Source of the DNA: Methanobacteriota archaeon
Lineage (GTDB): Archaea > Methanobacteriota > Methanobacteria > Methanobacteriales > Methanobacteriaceae
DNA: 16,154 bases
Reading direction: 5' to 3'
Assembly (NCBI GenBank): GCA_023409695.1
Contig: JAEYQZ010000022.1
Span: 1 to 16,154 of the forward strand
Each line of letters begins with the position of its first letter. Within the stretch, counting starts at the first letter, position 1. Both the position numbers and the translations under genes were made by a program. The notes beneath the pieces were generated by a model. The model made no database searches and was not told where the DNA came from. It saw only the letters and a program-made list of their open reading frames with translations. Below are positions 1 to 5,940 of this stretch, piece by piece.

Positions 1-164
1 CAGCTATACTCTGGAGCTTACTTGCACTTGGAATTAAAGGCATTTACCTTGGTCCAATTGTACCTGCATGGATAAACGAAGACATTCTAAATGTCCTAGT
101 TGAGAACTACGATATAAAAACATTGGGAGATCCAGTAGAAGATATAAAAACAATATTGGGATAA
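1..164 (+). CDS. hcp: Hybrid-cluster protein (hydroxylamine reductase), C-terminal end, partial
   Basis: This is the last 53 codons of a gene cut by the left edge; the reading frame starts at base 3 and the TAA is at 162-164. The peptide contains the segments GIKGIYLGP and DILNVLVENY. This is the conserved C-terminus of hybrid-cluster proteins (Hcp, prismane), where a glycine-rich segment is followed by an LNVLVE-type helix. Family knowledge: Hcp is a cytoplasmic protein with a cubane or [4Fe-4S] cluster plus a hybrid Fe-S-O cluster. It reduces hydroxylamine in vitro and acts as a nitric oxide reductase or protein S-nitrosylase in vivo. In methanogens it is linked to nitrosative and oxidative stress. 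The cluster ligands lie outside the window. The cupin gene starts 40 bases downstream on the same strand, so the two may be cotranscribed. Confidence 0.85.
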   Translation, partial: AILWSLLALGIKGIYLGPIVPAWINEDILNVLVENYDIKTLGDPVEDIKTILG

Positions 165-204
165 TATCCCCTACTTTTATTTATTTTTAAGGAGGTTCTG
201 AATT

Positions 205-525
205 ATGAGCGAACTTATTTCAAAAGTCTTAAAAATAGAAGATTTAATTGACTATCAGGATGATTCTGTAGTGAGCAGGGAAATTATAAGAAAAGATACA
301 GGAACAGTGACAATATTTGCTTTTGATAAAGGTGAAGGTTTAAGCGAACATACTGCCCCTTTCGATGCTATGGTTCAAATTATTGATGGTGAGGCTGAAA
401 TCACCATTTCGGGTAAGAAAAATCTTTTAAGTGAAGGTGACATGATTATTATGCCTGCAAATGAGCCTCATGCACTTAAAGCTATTGAAAAATACAAAAT
501 GATTCTTACAATGATACGATCTTAA
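205..525 (+). CDS. Small single-domain cupin protein
   Basis: A 106-residue protein with one complete cupin barrel. Cupin motif 1 is the stretch ending in IIDG (residues about 44-62), and motif 2 is GDMIIMPANEPHAL (78-91). Of the usual metal ligands, His49 in motif 1 and His89 in motif 2 are present. The second His and the Glu of motif 1 are not obvious, so metal binding may be incomplete. The start is well set: GGAGG at 191-195 lies nine bases before the ATG. Small cupins of this type occur widely in methanogens and bind small molecules or metals; the substrate cannot be read from the sequence. Its place 40 bases after hcp suggests a joint transcript and a possible role in the same redox response, which is inference. 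Confidence 0.85.
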   Translation: MSELISKVLKIEDLIDYQDDSVVSREIIRKDTGTVTIFAFDKGEGLSEHTAPFDAMVQIIDGEAEITISGKKNLLSEGDMIIMPANEPHALKAIEKYKMILTMIRS

Positions 526-1162
526 AATATATGCTTAAATTTTTAATTCTATTTTTAGATGGAAAATACGGTTATTTATTTTGTTTTAAAGTAAAATAAA
601 AAATGAATTTCACCTCTTTTTAACTATATCCATTTTAAAGCGTAAAATGCTCTGATCTTAATCATTTTTTACAATTACATTAAGATAAGTAAAGCTTTAA
701 TTTTTTGAAAGCTTAAGGGGACGCACCTGGACACTTTAAAAAAGCAGAAATGGTAGCGTCCAGGGAATCTAAACCAATCCCCAATTGAACCAAAATCTCA
801 ATTTACCTTTTAAATCATTGCAGAACACTGGAAGGTGATATTGTGTTCTGAAGGCAGGTATGGATAATTCAAGGACTAATTGATCATAAGTTAGTAATAA
901 TTTATATCTTTTTTGGATTATTAAAAAATAGATCATAAGTTGTATTATACTTCAAAGACATTGAAAATTACTCTTAATAACTGCATATGCCAAATGTAGG
1001 GATAAAAATGTTAATAACTAATACTACTGATTTATGGTTATTTTATTTTTGTTCGTAGCTGTTTTTTCTATTTTTTGGAAAAATTTTAATAAAATTAAAT
1101 TTAAAAAAACGAAATAATTTTTTATATTTAACCTGTTGAAAATGTAAAAAAAAATGATTTAA
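526..1162. other. Gene-poor intergenic stretch with small inverted repeats
   Basis: No convincing gene was found on either strand over 637 bases; all reading frames are short and interrupted. Two small inverted repeats stand out: AAGCTTT/AAAGCTT near 691-714, and GGACGC (719-724) with GCGTCC (756-761). The second sits in a locally GC-richer patch (715-770). Around 820-856 a short open stretch reads AEHWKVILCSEGRYG before a stop, which might be a decayed gene end but cannot be assigned. The rest is AT-rich sequence between two genes that converge here. Confidence 0.5.
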
Positions 1163-1327
1163 TTATTCATTTAAAGGTTCAAATTGATCTTTTCCAACTC
1201 CACATATTGGGCAAAGCCAGTCATCAGGTAAATCTTCAAAAGGAGTACCTGCATCTATTCCAGACATAGTATCGCCTTCTTCAGGGTTGTATATATAACC
1301 ACAGGGAATACATTGATATTTTTGCAT
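1163..1327 (-). CDS. rub: Rubredoxin
   Basis: A 54-residue protein with the full rubredoxin signature: two knuckles CIPCG (Cys6, Cys9) and CPICG (Cys39, Cys42) bind one iron by four cysteine thiolates. The aromatic and acidic core seen in the family is also there (GYIYNPEEGD, then PFEDLPDDW). Its length matches normal rubredoxins of 52-55 residues. The start is fixed by a strong Shine-Dalgarno GGAGG at 1335-1339, seven bases before the ATG. Rubredoxin is a cytoplasmic one-electron carrier. In anaerobes and methanogens it passes electrons to oxygen- and peroxide-detoxifying enzymes such as F420H2 oxidase (FprA), rubrerythrin or superoxide reductase. It stands alone here, convergent with the hcp-cupin pair, so its partner cannot be named from context. 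Confidence 0.95.
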   Translation of the reverse strand: MQKYQCIPCGYIYNPEEGDTMSGIDAGTPFEDLPDDWLCPICGVGKDQFEPLNE

Positions 1328-1372
1328 TAATTAACCTCCGTTCTATTTTTTGTTTATTATTGTTTTAACTAA

Positions 1373-1552
1373 TATTTAACCTTAAATGATAAAAGCGGTT
1401 CCAAATTAAATAGAGTAATATCACCTGAAACCAAATATATACACCTCATAGAAGCAATTCAAGAAGCTGAACTTAGATTTTTACTTGCAAGTTTGAAAGG
1501 TGAAACATTTCATGTTTCTGGAAAGGGTCAATCTAAGATTTCAAGTAAATGA
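1373..1552 (+). pseudogene. Open fragment with no start codon, possibly a gene remnant
   Basis: Fifty-nine sense codons run from just after a stop (TAA at 1370-1372) to TGA at 1550-1552, without any ATG, GTG or TTG at the beginning and without a ribosome binding site. The encoded peptide is not of random AT-rich type: it includes KYIHLIEAIQEAELRFLLAS followed by a basic, glycine-containing tail. It could be the C-terminal end of a lost gene. I cannot assign a family, and a chance open frame is possible. The rest of 1328-1636 holds only the rubredoxin promoter and an AT-rich leader before the gene at 1637. Confidence 0.25.
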
Positions 1553-1636
1553 TGGAAAATACAGAATTAAAAAACAAGTTATATAATAACAATAATAATA
1601 GTTTTATAATATTAATATACTAAGGAGAGTGTTAGA

Positions 1637-1894
1637 ATGATCGAATTAAACGAAGCCATAGAAGAAGCTATGAATTACGCTAAAAAGGTTTATAAAGATT
1701 CTATGATGGAGAATATGAGGGTAGAAGAAGTAGAATTAGGGGATGATGAAGAAAACTATTTAATTACATTAGGATGGGATGATCTTTTTAAGGATATAAG
1801 GTTTAGTGGAGCAACTCCAACTATAAAACGTGTTTATAAAGTTTTCATTGTAAATGCAGAGACTGGAAAGGTTAAAATGAAAGTTTGGAAATAA
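1637..1894 (+). CDS. Small acidic protein encoded just before a PIN-domain nuclease
   Basis: An 85-residue protein of no recognised family. It begins with an amphipathic helix (residues 1-20), has an acidic turn GDDEEN (35-40) and ends with a beta pattern, YKVFIVNAETGKVKMKVWK (67-85), that looks like the last strands of a small alpha/beta domain such as PepSY. That resemblance is by eye only. AAGGAG at 1622-1627 gives a clear ribosome binding site nine bases before the ATG. The stop is three bases before the start of the PIN gene, so the two are certainly one transcript. By position it could be an antitoxin or a regulator of the nuclease, but there is no DNA-binding motif such as ribbon-helix-helix or AbrB in it, which most VapB antitoxins have. 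Confidence 0.75.
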   Translation: MIELNEAIEEAMNYAKKVYKDSMMENMRVEEVELGDDEENYLITLGWDDLFKDIRFSGATPTIKRVYKVFIVNAETGKVKMKVWK

Positions 1895-1897
1895 AAT

Positions 1898-2410
1898 ATG
1901 TTTAACTTAATTGATGACTTCTGTAAAAACACTGGAAAAGAAGTAGTGGCTGATGCAAACGTACTCATTTTATATTTAGTAGGTTCAACTAATATAAATT
2001 ACATTAAAAAGGTTAAAGCTACGAAAATTTTTAGTGAAGATGATTATTATAACTTAAAAAATATTATAGAAAGATTTGAAACAGTTCTCACTACTCCAAA
2101 TATATTAACTGAAGTTAGCAATCTTGCTGGTCAAAAGAAAAAATACGAAAAGGAGTTGTATTTTAAAGAAGAGTTATTTGAAAACTTTGGTGATTGGATA
2201 TGCAAAAATAGCACTGTGGAAAAATTCATAATAAGCGAAGAAATTACTAAAGATCATGTTTTTAATCGTTTAGGCCTTACGGATACGGCTATTATCAAAC
2301 TATTAGAAAAACAATCAGGAGTTATTACTACAGATCTAAAACTTCGCTTAGAACTTGAAAATAGGGGACTTAAAGTTTTAAATTTTACTTATTTAATGAA
2401 AAAGAAATAA
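1898..2410 (+). CDS. PIN-domain ribonuclease-like protein
   Basis: A 170-residue protein with the PIN fold's acidic residues in the expected places. Asp19 is in VVADANVLILYL, Glu72 in PNILTEVSNL, Asp129 in GLTDTAII and Asp146 in GVITTDLKLRLE, which is followed by the typical C-terminal strand GLKVLNF. These residues bind Mg2+ or Mn2+ for single-strand RNA cleavage in VapC-type toxins and in rRNA-processing nucleases. It is longer than usual VapC toxins (about 130 residues) because of a charged helical insert at about 78-120. There is no clear Shine-Dalgarno sequence. The start lies three bases after the upstream stop, so translation is probably coupled. Together with the 85-residue partner it has the shape of a toxin-antitoxin operon, but a housekeeping RNase with a small accessory protein is also possible. 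Confidence 0.85.
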   Translation: MFNLIDDFCKNTGKEVVADANVLILYLVGSTNINYIKKVKATKIFSEDDYYNLKNIIERFETVLTTPNILTEVSNLAGQKKKYEKELYFKEELFENFGDWICKNSTVEKFIISEEITKDHVFNRLGLTDTAIIKLLEKQSGVITTDLKLRLELENRGLKVLNFTYLMKKK

Positions 2411-2796
2411 ATTTATTTTATCAGATAATTAAAAGCCTGTTTTTATTAGAAAAGTCCTAATTGAGCTCTACTAAAGCACTATAAATCCTGTATTTTGCAA
2501 ATAATGGGAATAAAATTAAATTCCCAGTAGCAAAGATGAGTGACCTTTTATAGAATCCATTAGTTGGATCCAGAATATAGTCCTAGAATAGTAACCCCTA
2601 GCGGGAGATTAGGCCTTTAGAGAAATAGAAGTGATTAGTTCCTTAGGAGAGCTTTGCAGTATTTCAACCCAGATAAGAAAGACGGTAGTTCTATTGAAGG
2701 TGCAGATGAATTCAATTAAAGGCACCAATCAAGTGAATTCTATTAAAATAGACTGTTAAAGTTTCAAAAAAATAAGTTTTTAGATTTAAAAAATAT
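2411..2796. other. Intergenic stretch between convergent genes, with a short hairpin
   Basis: No supported gene in 386 bases. A perfect 7-bp inverted repeat, TGGGAAT (2505-2511) and ATTCCCA (2520-2526), could form a hairpin about 95 bases after the PIN gene. The section 2570-2720 is somewhat richer in G and C than its surroundings. It has short interrupted open stretches in several frames, for example one containing FLRRALQYFNPDKK, so it might be a degraded gene or mobile-element end, but no family could be recognised. The 13-mer TGAATTCTATTAA at 2734-2746 occurs again at 3755-3767 on the other side of the marker-8 gene. Confidence 0.4.
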
Positions 2797-3627
2797 TTAA
2801 ATTAGAGGATCTGGTATTTTAGCGTTAGGTTTATTTTTTAATCCACCTATTTTTTCAATTCTTCTTTTTAAAAATTGTTCTCCAGCTTCTGTAGCTCCAT
2901 ATATAGGTATGGATGCACCAGCACTGAATACTTCTCTATCTTGACCTATTTTATTAACGTATTTAGATGCACAGCTTGTGATAATATCTGCATTGTCAAA
3001 TAGGGCGTTCGCATCGTCTTCTGACATTTCGGTAACATGAGCTGCATATATGTAAATAGTAATGTTTTCGTTTTTCTTTTCGATATCTCGGAGCTTTTTG
3101 GCATCTTCGGGGGATACGATGGAAACTGCAATATTTTTATAACCTTTATCAATAGCTTTTAAAGTACCATCGATCTGATTAATTTCCGCAGTTTCAGGGT
3201 TAAGAACATTTTCTGGTCCAATTGCATCTATAACTTTAGTAATTGGTGATGTTTTTATAAAAGCAGATATTCTGCCAGCCATTCCTTGAACAAATTCAGG
3301 ATCAGTGAGAATTATTGTTCCGCATCCGTCGCTTACAATAACAGCACAATCAATTATATTTTCATCAAGAAGAGTGCTTAATGTTTCTGATACTCCAAAG
3401 GACATGAAATCTTTCATACGTAATGTTCTTTCGGGAGTGCACATTCCAAAATCTTGAATTCTGAATTCGATATTTTTTCGTATTTCTTCAGGTGTAATTT
3501 CTTTGATTCCTCGGTTTTTATCGAAAAGAGGGCAGTAATTAATTTTTGGTTCTCCTACCTCTATAACTTTTCCGTCTCTTATGACAACTTTTGCTTTTCC
3601 GAGTGCTTCGATTATATGTTCATCCAT
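2797..3627 (-). CDS. Methanogenesis marker 8 protein (DUF2099)
   Basis: A 276-residue cytoplasmic protein of the family known as putative methanogenesis marker protein 8 (DUF2099). It is found almost only in methanogens and their methyl-coenzyme M reductase-bearing relatives. Recognisable segments are the N-terminus MDEHIIEALGKAKVVI, then INYCPLF, FRIQDFGMCTPER, DCAVIVSDGCGTIIL and SAGASIPIYGATEAGE. Cysteines at 32, 63, 94, 102 and 219 are candidates for metal or Fe-S binding, but the biochemical role of the family is not known. A GTG nine bases further upstream (3634-3636) lies inside the Shine-Dalgarno sequence AAGGTGAT (about 3633-3640). I therefore chose the ATG at 3625-3627, which gives normal spacing and matches the usual family start. 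It is transcribed alone, from a promoter that contains two short palindromes. Confidence 0.92.
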   Translation of the reverse strand: MDEHIIEALGKAKVVIRDGKVIEVGEPKINYCPLFDKNRGIKEITPEEIRKNIEFRIQDFGMCTPERTLRMKDFMSFGVSETLSTLLDENIIDCAVIVSDGCGTIILTDPEFVQGMAGRISAFIKTSPITKVIDAIGPENVLNPETAEINQIDGTLKAIDKGYKNIAVSIVSPEDAKKLRDIEKKNENITIYIYAAHVTEMSEDDANALFDNADIITSCASKYVNKIGQDREVFSAGASIPIYGATEAGEQFLKRRIEKIGGLKNKPNAKIPDPLI

Positions 3628-3653
3628 TGTTATCACCTTAAAATTGATCTAAT

Positions 3654-3692
3654 TTGTACTATGTACAATGATTATTTAACTGATAGTTAAAT
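3654..3692 (-). promoter_or_regulatory. Two adjacent palindromes in the marker-8 promoter
   Basis: Two perfect inverted repeats with three-base centres lie back to back, 27-65 bases upstream of the marker-8 ATG. They are TTGTAC-N3-GTACAA (3654-3668) and ATTTAACT-N3-AGTTAAAT (3674-3692). This is where an archaeal TATA box and initiation site would be expected, so binding of a dimeric repressor or activator here would affect transcription. The regulator is unknown. In AT-rich DNA one such palindrome could be chance; two in tandem are less likely to be. Confidence 0.4.
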
Positions 3693-3843
3693 TTAATTAA
3701 TAAACTTTCATTTTTTAGTATGTGATTAATAAATGTTATATGGGGGACTATTAATGAATTCTATTAATGGCTTCTTTTTTATGAAATCTGATCAAATGGG
3801 TTCTTTAACGATTCCACTAACGTGGGAATCCATTAAGTACAAC

Positions 3844-3998
3844 TGCGAACTTTAAACCTTAACAAGCGTCATACGCGTATATTACAAAGACAACATCTCT
3901 TCGAGGAGCCTGATTATTGTAATATACAGGCATATGGCGAAGTTGACAAATCTTCGATTTGTCGCGTCAAAAATTCATAGAATTTTTGACAGTTCGCA
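3844..3998. ncRNA. Compact multi-helix element, candidate structured RNA or fold-back element
   Basis: This gene-free segment folds almost without unpaired linkers. A closing stem TGCGAAC (3844-3850) pairs with GTTCGCA (3992-3998). Inside it lie four hairpins in order: GCGT/ACGC (3866-3876); GTATATTACAA/TTGTAATATAC (3877-3887 with 3917-3927), which carries a small inner hairpin around 3897-3905; GACAAATC/GATTTGTC with a TTC loop (3945-3963); and GTCAAAAATTC/GAATTTTTGAC with an ATA loop (3966-3990). All these stems are perfect matches. Such packing points to selection for structure, either as an RNA or as a mobile element with terminal inverted repeats. It does not resemble a tRNA, SRP RNA, RNase P or a riboswitch class that I know. 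Either strand could be transcribed. It is separated from the kinase start by about 320 bases. Confidence 0.55.
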
Positions 3999-4316
3999 TA
4001 TCTAAAACTATCCCTCACACACCCACCCACCTCCGGAGAAGACTGCGTCTAAGGACTGCATTAAACAAAAAATAAAAAATTTTTTGAATTTTATTTCACA
4101 TTGATCTTTAACTTAATAATAAAAATCGTATATTGAGATATATATTTTAAATTTAATACAGTTTACTTTTTTTGAATAGGATTTAAATGTATATAATTCG
4201 CTTAATTTTAAAATAGGGATTATTGGATCTGAATTAATACATCATAACTTATTTATTTTAAAAGAAACATTTATTACTATATATATTGATTTTTTAGAGT
4301 CATATCAGTTAAATCT

Positions 4317-5828
4317 GTGGGTGGTAGAGAAGTGGATGGAAATGATAGCTTATATAAGGAAATATTTTCAAAATCTCCTGTGGGAATTCTTTTTTACGAT
4401 AAAGAGGGTAATTTACTTGATGCAAATCCTTCAGCTTTAAAAATTGCGGGAGTTGCAAAATTAGATGATTTAAAATGCTTAAATTTGTTTGAAAATCCGT
4501 ATCTTGCCCCTTTAAAGGAAAAGTTAATTAATGGAGGTATTGTCAAATTTCAGTCGCCGATTGATTTTGAAAATATTCGGAAAATAGGTTATTTCGATTC
4601 GAACAGGTCAAAGACAGGTTATTTAGATTATATTATTTCTGTTACTGATTTTGGCTTTTTATTGCAAATTCAAGATATTACTGAGTGTATAGAAACAGAG
4701 GATGAATTAAGACAAACACATAGTAATCTTGAAGAACAAGTAAAAAAGCGGACAGAAGAAGTTTATGCTGAGCGTAAACAGTTATTCGATGTTTTAGAAA
4801 CATTACCTGTGATGATTGTTCTTTTAAAACCAGATTATCATGTTAATTTTGCTAACCGTGCTTTTCGTGAGAAATTTGGTGAGTCAAAGGGGCGACATTG
4901 TTATGAGTATTGTTGTGGGTTTGCTGAGCCTTGTGTATTTTGTGAATCTTTTAAACCTCTTGAAACAGGTAAACCTCATCGGTGGGAGTTTACATCTCCC
5001 GATGGTGAAACTATTATTGATGCGTATGATTTTCCTTTCACTGATATAGATGGTTCGCCTTTAATCCTTGAAATGGATGTTGATATTTCTAAACAAAGAC
5101 ATGCTGAAAAAGAATTAAAAGAAACCATAAAAGAATTAAATCGCTCCAATGAGGAATTACAGAGTTTTGCTTATATTACAAGTCATGATCTACAAGAGCC
5201 GTTGCGAACCATTGCTAGTTATGCGCAACTTATTGAAAGGCGTTATGAAGGTAAATTAGATAGTGATGCTGATGATTTCATTGAATTTATGGTTGATGGA
5301 GCTTCCAGAATGAAAGAGATGATCCAGGGTTTGCTTGATTACTCTCGTGTCGGAGTGCAAGGACATGAATTTACAGAATTTAATGCTGAAATTGCTTTGA
5401 ATTATGCTTTAAATAATTTAGGAACTGCAATTAGTGAGGTTAATGCTGAAATAACGAGTGATGAATTACCAGTGATCTACGCCGATGAAAACCAAATTAT
5501 ACGTGTATTTCAAAATTTAGTAGGAAATGCAATAAAATTCCGTAAGGAAGGAATACAACCTAGAATTCACATCTCAGCTAAGAAAAAAGATAATGAGTAC
5601 ATTTTTTCAATTAATGATAATGGAATTGGATTAGAAGAACAATACAGTGATAAAATTTTTGAAGTTTTCAAAAGATTACATGCAATTGGTGAATATCAAG
5701 GTGCCGGAATAGGATTGGCAATTGTAAAAAGAATAATAGATCGCCATGGTGGTCGTATTTGGGTTAAATCTAAATTGGGGGTTGGTTCTACTTTTTATTT
5801 TACTATTCCAATTAAAAATAAGACTTGA
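4317..5828 (+). CDS. PAS-PAS sensor histidine kinase, soluble
   Basis: Up to 503 residues with no membrane segment, so probably cytoplasmic. Domains in order: PAS 1 (about 10-125), a coiled coil (about 126-158), PAS 2 (about 158-262), HisKA dimerisation domain with the phospho-accepting His290 in SHDLQEPLR, and an intact HATPase domain. The HATPase domain has the N box around Asn404 in QNLVGNAIKFR, the G1 box DNGIG (434-438) and the G2 box GAGIGLA (462-468). PAS 2 carries a cysteine cluster, Cys195, Cys199, Cys200, Cys206 and Cys209, in a CYxxC...PCxxC arrangement that could hold a metal or act as a redox switch. The start is uncertain: GTG at 4317 or GTG at 4332, with no strong Shine-Dalgarno sequence at either. 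No response regulator is next to it, as is common for orphan kinases in Methanobacterium. The signal it detects cannot be read from the sequence. Confidence 0.92.
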   Translation: MGGREVDGNDSLYKEIFSKSPVGILFYDKEGNLLDANPSALKIAGVAKLDDLKCLNLFENPYLAPLKEKLINGGIVKFQSPIDFENIRKIGYFDSNRSKTGYLDYIISVTDFGFLLQIQDITECIETEDELRQTHSNLEEQVKKRTEEVYAERKQLFDVLETLPVMIVLLKPDYHVNFANRAFREKFGESKGRHCYEYCCGFAEPCVFCESFKPLETGKPHRWEFTSPDGETIIDAYDFPFTDIDGSPLILEMDVDISKQRHAEKELKETIKELNRSNEELQSFAYITSHDLQEPLRTIASYAQLIERRYEGKLDSDADDFIEFMVDGASRMKEMIQGLLDYSRVGVQGHEFTEFNAEIALNYALNNLGTAISEVNAEITSDELPVIYADENQIIRVFQNLVGNAIKFRKEGIQPRIHISAKKKDNEYIFSINDNGIGLEEQYSDKIFEVFKRLHAIGEYQGAGIGLAIVKRIIDRHGGRIWVKSKLGVGSTFYFTIPIKNKT

Positions 5829-5911
5829 TTTTTACCCTTAAATTGCTTTATTTTCTAAAATAAGCTTTTAAAGAGTCTTTATAATATAATATTTTTATTA
5901 AAAATAAAAAG

Positions 5912-5940
5912 AGTTAAGGAAGGACATTATTTCCCTTAAT
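5912..5940 (-). terminator. Possible hairpin at the 3' end of the propeller gene
   Basis: TTAAGG (5913-5918) and CCTTAA (5934-5939) can pair with a 15-base loop directly behind the stop codon of the minus-strand propeller gene, in an AT-rich region shared with the end of the kinase gene. It may mark the transcript end. The stem is short, and archaeal termination mainly needs T-runs, so support is weak. Confidence 0.25.

Larger units (their letters stand above)
3628..4316. other. Long intergenic region between marker 8 and the histidine kinase
   Basis: A 689-base divergent intergenic region with no protein-coding potential. In order it holds the marker-8 promoter palindromes (3654-3692), a near-perfect hairpin GATTCCAC/GTGGGAATC (3810-3830), the multi-helix element (3844-3998) and a pyrimidine-rich tract (4009-4035) that ends in the palindrome CTCCGGAG. 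The kinase promoter follows, with a TATA-like CTATATATATT at about 4278-4288, roughly 30 bases before the first possible GTG start. The direct repeat CTATTAATG occurs at 3748-3756 and 3761-3769. Confidence 0.6.

Noticed and set aside
2570..2720. Possible transposase or rRNA remnant after the PIN gene
   Set aside because: Short open pieces exist in more than one frame, but none shows a recognisable transposase motif, and no rRNA signature could be identified.
3454..3690. Plus-strand frame of 78 codons opposite the start of the marker-8 gene
   Set aside because: It is antisense to a well-supported gene, has a low-complexity Phe/Tyr/Cys-rich product and no ribosome site.
2734..3767. Direct repeats TGAATTCTATTAA on both sides of the marker-8 gene as a possible transposon footprint
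   Set aside because: A 13-mer of this AT-rich composition may recur by chance. Marker 8 is a core methanogen gene, and no transposase or terminal inverted repeats accompany it.
3844..3998. Reading the hairpin cluster as a replication origin or CRISPR-like array
   Set aside because: No cdc6/orc gene or origin recognition boxes are near, and the hairpins are all different in sequence, so there is no repeat-spacer pattern.
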